From Klebsormidium nitens (Eukaryota; Streptophyta; Klebsormidiophyceae; Klebsormidiales; Klebsormidiaceae): 64,000 nucleotides of DNA. Position numbers and translations under genes: made by a program. Under the pieces are notes generated by a model, which ran no database searches, was not told the origin of the DNA, and was given only the letters and a program-made list of their open reading frames with translations. This document shows positions 56,318 through 64,000 of the stretch, piece after piece (within the stretch, counting starts at the first letter, position 1; each line of letters opens with the position of its first letter). The stretch is taken from assembly GCA_000708835.1 (NCBI GenBank), contig DF237243.1:1-64000 (forward strand), read 5' to 3'.

Positions 56318-59300
56318 TCAATGTTTGTCGCCGCAAAAGACCGTTGCGAGCGCCTGACGTATTTGGCACTCTACGACGGGTCCGTACTGCATGACGTCGT
56401 TTGAGGCCTCGCCCACCGCCCCAGGGCCTCGGGCCACAACCTCCCCGTCAACGCAGAGGAGCCCGCCCTTCCCGTCCGACTTTCTGCCGCCCGGTTCGAA
56501 CCGGAAGGCTTTCACCTGGACGGCGAAGAGAAAACTTGATCAACGTGAGCCAGCTTGCACCATTTAGGTAAGGATGACACCAAGGTGGTTTGCTCACGAG
56601 ACAACGGGATGAAGAGATTTCGCCTTGAAGTCAGGATACCTTGAGACCCGTGTCGATAGGCGGCATATAGCGACAAGCAGCTTGCAGCACTGAAAGAGAA
56701 CCGACGATCCTTCCCTCCCTCTTCGGCAAAAGCATTCGTTGGTTTTCTCCTTGCAACCTACTACAGGCGCCGCCGTCATGCTCTGCATCAAGCCGACTCA
56801 AAGAGATTTTCCACACTTGCGTAAGCCAGTATTTGAGAAGTTTTGGCAGAGACTGCTCACCTTGAGGTACTTAAAGACTCCCGGCCCCAGCTTGAGCCCC
56901 TTGTCGACGTGCTTGCCGCTCTCGATGGCCAGGAAGAGGTCGAGAAGCTTGAGCCGTCCGATCTCGTTCACGATCACCACGTCCAAGAAGCCGTCCGAAA
57001 GCTGCAGGGATCAAGGGTTTAGCGGTGTAGGGGTTTAGCAGGTGATGGTTCGGCAGAAGAGAGCATCTGCCCAAGATGGTCCAACGTTCGATGAAACGAT
57101 CTGGTCAGCATGTCAACCCACACTCTATCGCCGGCGTAATCTCATCAAACAAGCCCCCACAGCGACCCCACCGTTATAACGGGCACTGTCTGACTCAATA
57201 TAGCTGCATCTCGAACATCTCTCCGCCAAAGCACTTTGCAGATTCGCATCGAGGGAGGCTACAAGTCCACTTCAGCCGGTGGATATCAAAACACCGGAAT
57301 TTGGGCGTCAATCGACACTGCCGGAGCTTCCAACGGTGCGGTGGACCTGTCGTCGAGCAAAGGGGCAGTCTCGTTCCTGGCACCCTACCAACCGACTCTG
57401 ACCTTTGCTCTCGACGTACATTGCATGTTGGTTAACGTGGATGTTGAGCACTTCAGAGGGCCGATCGGCCATCTTGATCGTTTCTTCTCCGAATCTCGCA
57501 TACTTGGCAAACCTTGAAAACTTATCTCTCACCTCGGCTTTTGGCGCAATCTGCATATCGGTCGCCGCCCACTTTGTATTGTTCGCCCAGATCAGTGTGA
57601 ACGGTCCCTCCTCCCGCCGCCACGCGCCCACGTCCGCTCCGCTCTCCCCGTGGTCAAAAGTGCTGGCGCCGCCCAACAGTGACTCTTTCATGTCTGCGGG
57701 TGTAACGAAACGGGATTAGCGGCGAGGTCTGGGCTAACCGGGTCTGCATTTGAAGCTCAAATGCGGCTGTAGCAACTGACGTAGCGCCAGCAGCGAGTTG
57801 TTCATATCTGCGGGGTCGTACCAGAACGGGGTTAGTGGCGAGGTGTGCGCTAAACGGGCCTGCCTTTCAGAATTCTGATCACCGCGGATCACTGCGGATG
57901 TAGGAACCGGGTTAGCGCCAGCAGCGACTCTTTCATATCTGCGGGGTTACGAAAAGGGGCTAGCGGCGGAGTCTTGGCTAACCGGACCGGCGGCAAAGTA
58001 TAACCGCGGATGCAGGCCAGTAGCAACTCCTTCATGTTTGCGGACGAACAGAATGGGGTTAGCAACGGGTTCTGGGCTAAACGGGCCTGTATTCTCAGCA
58101 TCAAACGCAAATGAAGGAGCCGGGGTAAGCGTCAAAAGCGACGCGCTCGTATAGGCAGACGTACAAAACGCGATTCGCCGCCGATGTTGAGATGTTCGGG
58201 CTTACCCCTTGAGCATGACCACGGGTGTACAAAATGCGTTAGCTACTGGATGTAAGCAGTTCGGACCACGATTTACACCAATTGCTGTCAGGATTCTTTT
58301 ACACAGGAATGGTGGCTGAAGCGGACGTAAGAGGACCATGTCTAAAGTCTGTTCCGCTTGCCACAGCTTTGGACAAAAGCTTTGGAGGAAGCGTTGCTTG
58401 GAGTCGCCAAGGGAATTGCTTTCGACATTCGGCATCTTTGTGGGACCGAGGAACAGCTCCCTGATTAGGTCTTCAAAGGGATTGAAAACGTGGATCCACA
58501 CATTGTAAACGCGGATGCACACTTCGTAAACGTGGATCCACGCTACGAAACGCTGACGAATATGAAGGAGGGATGTGCGCTCTTCTGAAACTACATCAAA
58601 TTTGCGAGCGGGATTGAAGTTGTTCGCGCTTATCCCGCTTTCCGGCCCACATAGTGTCATTCGAAAGAGTTGACTCGCCGGGACCAATATTCTATTATCT
58701 TCTTTATCATGGACCGAATGACGCTAATGTTGTATGAATGTGGTGGTGAGCAGCACGTCACAGGTCAACCTTTAACGGAAGCCAATGGACGTAACAAGCA
58801 ACGCATCGAGCTGCGGGTGTCTCCTATTTCAGACCCAGATACTGAGCAAGAGAGCAGAAAGCAGGAAGAAGCAAAAGGAGAGAACAGAACGGGTGCTCAC
58901 TTCGGCCAGAAGGAGAGGGGAGCGACATGTCGTCGGCTGGCAAGTAGTGGAACGTGCCGTGGTATTGCCGCAAGCCGATGATGCGTTTGACGGTCTGCAA
59001 AGATAGAAGTGAGTGAGTTCCAGGAAAGATTACAAGTTTGTCGACAAAGATGTCTCCGAAAGGGGCAGAGGCCAAATCCGCTCAGAAGCTTCGTTGCCGA
59101 GACGGGCTCCATGATCCAGGACGTTGGGCGAGAGCCTTGCTCGGGTGATTATTTAAACCTTCGGGCCTTCGAAGTTCCAGGCCGCAGGCCGTAAGGTCGT
59201 TAGGCCGTCAGGAAAAGCGCATCAAAACTAGGAAATAAGAGAGATAAGAGGCAAGGAGACAAGAAGATGAGAGAATGTCTGCCCGCAAGAAGACAAAGTC

Positions 59301-62300
59301 AGTACGTTGGCCGAAGCGGAACACCACTCTTCGTGAGATGCTGCTTGTCTATCCCGTCAAGCCACGGCACATAAATCCCAAATTCAAACCCCCCCTGTTC
59401 AGAGGCTCGAAACGGGAAACATTTCCAGTGGACTGTTGAGCAATCAACCCAGACAGTCCAGACAAACCAAATCCCGAAAGCCTACTAAACGGAGAGGGAA
59501 TTCGCCGTGGTTCCAAAATGTTGCAACTCTGGACGGGCAAAGCAAATTTTTTGAGCCGTATCTGATAGAGCAGTCTACCAAACCGGGAGGTCCTTTCACC
59601 GATTCGAATTCCCAATTGTTAAAACGCTATTCCGGACGCCATGTGTCAACTAGCACGGACTAAGTTTGTTACGTCCGGAGTAACATTTTTGCTTTACCCC
59701 TCCGGAATTGCATATTCGAAATTAGGTCGAATACTCTGAACACCTCAAACCGTGTACCCACTCACCTGCACGGTGAACCGAGCAGCCCCCATCCATTTGA
59801 ACGCCTCTGACTCAATGTCGACATCCGAGACGAAACCTGCGCATCAAGGACCGACCAATTTGCGAACGCCGGGGCGAGGTGCGAAAGGTACTCTTGACGA
59901 CAGAAGATAATTGCTGACAAGCACGCAGACTGCCCTTGTTGCAACAGTACACGGAACGTAAGGAGACTGTCAGGCTCTTCAAGGCCAGCCACCTGGCTCA
60001 ACAATGAGCTCGATGGCTGTTCACGCAAACCCGATTTTCAAGTGAGGGCCTGAACCCGATGGCGCGCTTGAGGTACTGTCGAAACGGACAATTGTATCCG
60101 ATCTTGGGCGTCCCTGCTGCCTATCATTTCCATTTTAGGTGACCGTACGGTTGCAAAAGCGGGACGGTCGAGGGCCTTTTGGCTGTGCGAAGAGAAGGAC
60201 GGCTCACCCCATGTGACGCACAGGAGGCCATGGTAGTCCTTCACCCCCTGGCTCAATGTGAATACGTCCAGCTTCTTCTTCTGGCCTGCATGAAGGAAAG
60301 GGGTTTACGCCAACGTTGATTGCCTAGGACGACGGGTAACCTGGTTGTGGATTGGCTTTCTCGACAAGACCTGGGTGATGCTTTCAAGGTGTTACCGAAA
60401 TCAGGGGCATACTCCGTGTAGAGTGCTCGTTGAAGCTAGAAATCGACATGTGCTACAGCCTGTTTCCAAGTACGAACATGAAGCTCCTCAACTCCCAAGC
60501 TTGTCATTCGTCGAGGGAACGGAAGGACCTTCCGAAGAAGACGGGTTGTGCTCAACCAGGACAGAAAGACGGACTGTCGATTGAAGCGCGCACGGATAGG
60601 ACGCAATAAGCTCGCGACGGCTCACCTAGGATGATGGCAAGAACAGCCCCAGCCGGATCATACGGTTCGCCAGCAAGCGTCAGAAACGACTTTGCGAGCC
60701 CGTTTCCCGATCCTGCAAACGGGTTTTGAGATGACCGGTTGCTTTGTAGGGTTGCGCCCAACGTTGACTGGAGATGCTTGCTGTAAGTCGACCCTTGCTG
60801 GCTCTTTGGGGAGCTATGGGAAAAATGAACCTTGAGAATCTTCGATGAAGGCCTCTGAGGAGGGGGCTACGACACAGTTTGAAGCAACCTGTCTCACAGA
60901 CGGCTGCAGCTTTTGATCACGTTGATCACATTTCTTGAAATCCGCCTTCCCTTTCGTATCCCCCCCGGCCCATATCCGAAGTATCCGTCTTGACCAGACC
61001 CAGTCTCTGTACCAGTATGAAGTGCACGAGCTTGTTCATGAAGATGCTCACCTGCTGGGACGAGGCCAATGGGAATCTGAATCGCCTCTTGCCAGTCTGC
61101 TCGGTCAAGAAGACCATTCATCACCTGCAAACAAGCAGCGGCTTTTCGTATTTCTAGTCGAATGCAACTCTTGCAGAAATCGTGCTGTAAGGAGGTTCTT
61201 TTCATCTCAGAAACTCCTCTTGCTCGAGGGTGCTACGAGAGCCCCCTGACACCGGTGAGCATGTAGTCTAACCTTGCTTCCAACAAAGCCAGGAAAGCGG
61301 TTTGATTGTTCGCCACCCAGAGAGTTCCTCTCTGTATGCTGAGATTTACGAAGCAAGGGCTGCTCATTCTCGCGCTCAGATCGAGGACGGACTGCTGCTG
61401 TGAAGGTTTGTTTGCGCGATGCTCAGGTTTCGCATGTAAGCAGAAACGGTCCAAAGATGAAAGGTCGCCTGTGCTGTCTGCCTGCATGGAAAGTGTCAAG
61501 TTTCTTACCTCCACAGCACTCCCATCACCACTGACACAGACGATCCCATCGCACGACCTCCTCTCCGCTTCTTGAGCAATCTCCTTGGCATGGTTCCAAT
61601 GAGTGGTGACTGCAAAGAGCCAGAGACCATCAGAGCTCAGCAGCATAAAGAGGAGGGACTTGAAGAGGGTCAAATCAGAAAAAGACAAAGTTATCAAGTC
61701 AGAAGTAGCGTGGGGAGCAGGAGAATTGCACTTTGCACCTGCACCTTGCCCACACACTTATCCAATAATGGACACATTCCAGCTGTTGTTGGCACGAAAA
61801 TCTGTGATTCAGCACCGGTCTGCACAATTGAAGAAGGGGCGAAGGCCAATTTTTGGTGAAAAGCGGCATGCCCGATCCATACATAAAGATGGTGCTTCCG
61901 AAGGCTTTCACTGACTCTAGAAGTTTGTCACTCAACGAAGTAATAAAATCACAAAGACGTTGAGTGGCCAAAAGCAGGCAGCATTAGAGTGGAGCTGATT
62001 TCCAAGTGAAGTCTTCCGTGTGAGCCGAATGGACCTTTTCTTTAGGCGAAGCAGAGAGGGATCCCCCTGACAATCATCAGGTGCTCACATGTGGTGGTGT
62101 ATTGCACTCCTGCCGCCTTGAGGAGAGGTTCAACATCTTGATTGTAGATCTCAGGGGCCTTGCCTCTGCCGCTCTTTGGATTCACTATCACGATCAGTCG
62201 CTTTGGTCTGCCTGCACATTGAAAATTTTTGGGGTTGTGCGGGCAATGGTTGGAGATGCAGGATCGGATCAAGCGCGAATAGGATTTTGATCTGGTTCAT

Positions 62301-63078
62301 TGTCGACTCTTCCCTGTTAGACAGGACACATTCTGTAGCAAAAGCCTCTTCGGTCTTCTTACCGCCTACTCCAAGACTTTCTGAAGAGCAACAGTAACAC
62401 GTAGGACGACAATGTGTGCAGAGATTAGAACATGCTGAGCTGAACTTACCTGCGCTAGCAAAAATGCCTTCCAACGTTGTCCCCCAATCGTCATGGGACT
62501 TTTGCTCATCAAACTCAAGGATTGTGCTCTTGACCCTTCTTTTAGGTCCCCGGAAGCAACCCCCAGGGGCGAGCGGCAGAGAGTTTATTGTTATACTTGT
62601 AGCCCCTGTGCTAAAGCCCAAGGCCTGCACACAATGAAATCAACTGAGAAGGGAAGAGAACAGGAAATGCATATGAACAAAGCAGTGAAAGAAGACTTCC
62701 TCCATTATGCATTGCTCTCATAAGATCTAGGCAAGATTTAGGTCTTTCTTTTGAGTCCTATTTTGGAGTCCCCGATTGCAGGTCTTACAATTGGTGCTAC
62801 TTTAGTACTGCCATCTAAAAATGGGGGCATTCAAGCCACTCAGGAGAGCATATCAATGCCTAAAGCAGCCGATCGAACAGGCCATTCAGCAGCCAGCCCT
62901 GCATTCTCCCTTGATGGAAAGCCCAAGCGATGATTGTATAACCGGACTACCTTTTTTGGCCACCCACCTCATTCAGAATGTCCAAAGCACCCCCTGGCCA
63001 GCGCAGAACTCCATCCGAGCTCAAAGTCGCCTCTCCTTTCTTCCCTTCAATTGTAATCAATGCTTTGCTGGCAGCCAT
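56318..63078 (-). CDS. Plant-type sphingosine kinase (long-chain-base kinase)
   Basis: Twelve minus-strand exons: 63078-62968, 62624-62450, 62211-62089, 61609-61509, 61124-61052, 60712-60626, 60285-60208, 59836-59766, 58994-58901, 57693-57533, 57001-56861, 56515-56318. Total 471 codons. It phosphorylates sphingoid long-chain bases with ATP. DAGK-type catalytic motifs are present: RPKRLIVIVNPKSGRGK at 97-113, DGIVCVSGDG with catalytic Asp165, MNGLLDRADW, GSGNGLAKS at 195-203, and the lipid-binding-region DVDIESEAFKWMG at ~254-266. The C-terminal KAFRFEPGG and QALATVF also match plant SPHK/LCBK proteins. The N-terminal exon (AALITIEG-type start, LSSDGVLRW) fits the plant N-terminal domain. Length (470) is normal. 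No transmembrane segment is seen; a cytosolic or peripheral membrane location is expected from the family. The intron between 58901 and 57693 has a boundary repeat array. Confidence 0.95.
57694..58235 (-). repeat. Array of about five decayed copies of a kinase exon 5' end and acceptor
   Basis: The plus-strand landmark CTCTTTCATGTCTGCGGG at the acceptor of exon 57693-57533, followed by ACGGGATTAGCGGCGAGG and GGGCTAACCGGG, recurs with boundaries near 57807, 57938, 58037, 58151 and 58219. Spacing is ~70-130 bases. Copies 1 and 2 keep the acceptor CAG in the same context (ATATCTGCGGGG on the plus strand). Copy 3 has lost it. The open frames seen in these copies on the minus strand (MKESLL-like) are echoes of the real exon. 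Confidence 0.9.
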
Positions 63079-64000
63079 ACTAATGATAAGTGCGTCAAAG
63101 GCCTATGACGATTGAATACCACTTTAGCTGCCAAAGTGCGCAATCTGCAAAACTTGCAGTTATGCCGTCCGCCCTAAATAAGTTTGAAGAAAACGCTAGG
63201 AGCCCAGCCAGTACTACTGAACGCACTTGGTGTCTTGAGCTGCTATGCTTGTATAGCCAATTGCCAGGTAGAGGAAGAGAATGATGAGCTGTGCGCTTGT
63301 GCTGCCCCTCTTCTTGCAAATGCAATGCAATTCGTTGGACAAGGCTACAACTTACAAGGCTAGGTATTATCCGACTCATTGTCAAGCTAGGAGGCTGCAT
63401 AATGCGCCAAGCTATACACCTTCTGCACGGCCGCCGACGCTTGATGCATGGAATAAAAATCGCGAATGTGCGCGCGAGCAAAGGGCGCAAATCTTCGAAG
63501 CGCGCGCGGCATCCCCGGTTGTCGTGCGTTCAGCCAAAAGCCTCCAACCCAGCCTCACAGATTTTATGAGGAATCTCTCATATTACCCAAGGCCGGCAAC
63601 TGGCAAATAAGTCATAAGTCAATGACGAAACTTCCAGTTCGGTATGGAGAATCTGCTCAGAGCTTATGGTGAATTTGAATCCCCGGGCGGTTGTCACAGG
63701 GAGGAACCGGGCACACTAAAAACCTAGGATAGAGTGACCGCCACACACCCTAATGTCAGTGGGAAGTGCCCGGTTGTCACCCGGTTGCCCGCGAGACCCT
63801 AATGTCACAGGGAGGGCCCGGTTGCTTCTCGGGTGGTATGCGAGACCCTAATGCTAGTGGACTTGCAGTGTTGGTGGCACCCGGTGCAAGCCGTCGCGGA
63901 CCACCACCCCACAAGGGGCGCCGCCCTTATGTACTGCAATCCACACGGTCGCGGCGGCAATTCAAAACGGTCGCTTCGGCCGTCCTGCACGGTCGATATT
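63079..64000. other. Upstream region of the kinase gene, to the window edge
   Basis: No gene is supported. The promoter of the minus-strand kinase should lie just right of 63078. Open frames at 63095-63610 on both strands have no family resemblance. The far right contains a degenerate tandem repeat (listed separately). Confidence 0.4.
63670..63865 (+). repeat. Degenerate ~45-base tandem repeat near the window edge
   Basis: Units with the theme GAGACCCTAATGTCACAGGG followed by CCCGGTTG recur four or so times (around 63675, 63750, 63795 and 63840). The array may continue beyond 63865 in weaker form. It is not linked to an exon boundary that I can see. Confidence 0.65.

Noticed and set aside
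57889-58135. Minus-strand open frames with MKESLL-like segments
   Set aside because: They are decayed copies of the kinase exon start within an intron array, not separate genes.
63670-63865. CRISPR-like or telomere-like array at the window edge
   Set aside because: The units are degenerate, spacers are not unique equal-length sequences, and the motif is not a telomere repeat. The host is a eukaryote.

Overview
The window is eukaryotic nuclear DNA. Coding sequence is broken into short exons with GT-AG introns of roughly 100-900 bases. I joined exons by hand, and in every assembled gene the exon phases close to a whole number of codons. Several genes have green-lineage relatives: a plant-type long-chain-base (sphingosine) kinase, a plant-type calcineurin-like phosphoesterase, a cereblon protein, and a nucleus-encoded domain-X maturase with a transit-peptide-like N-terminus. 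Many proteins also carry long Gly/Ser/Glu/Arg-rich insertions. Together these suggest a streptophyte green alga, possibly Klebsormidium-like. The genus is an inference.

Layout. 1-1624: no supported gene. 1625-13235 (+): an 18-exon gene for a ~1281-residue fusion, in order an indoleamine 2,3-dioxygenase-like heme domain, an FAD-binding reductase half, two EF-hands, an NADPH-binding half, a cytochrome b5 domain and a helical tail. 14816-16028 (+): small unknown gene. 17253-21237 (-): calcineurin-like phosphoesterase with two large disordered insertions. 22581-29300 (+): putative organelle-targeted protein ending in a group II intron maturase domain X. 30429-36968 (-): HSPA12-type Hsp70. 39154-41049 (-): proteasome assembly chaperone 4. 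41682-49464 (+): cereblon with an intact thalidomide-type tri-tryptophan pocket. 50830-55190 (+): unknown protein. 56318-63078 (-): sphingosine/long-chain-base kinase. Two gene pairs are divergent with ~0.6-1.3 kb between start codons (phosphoesterase/maturase and PAC4/cereblon).

Two things stand out. The first is the heme dioxygenase-like enzyme that carries its own Ca2+-site-bearing NADPH-FAD-cytochrome b5 electron chain. It looks like a self-sufficient, possibly calcium-gated redox enzyme, and I do not recall a description of this architecture. The second is a recurring genome feature seen in five genes (HSPA12-like, cereblon, kinase, maturase, dioxygenase fusion). Introns contain degenerate tandem arrays (unit ~95-180 bases) whose unit spans an exon/intron boundary, so each real exon end is one member of an array of decayed copies, some still carrying splice-site sequence.

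The genes otherwise look like ordinary housekeeping neighbours rather than one pathway. PAC4 and cereblon both belong to ubiquitin-proteasome biology.
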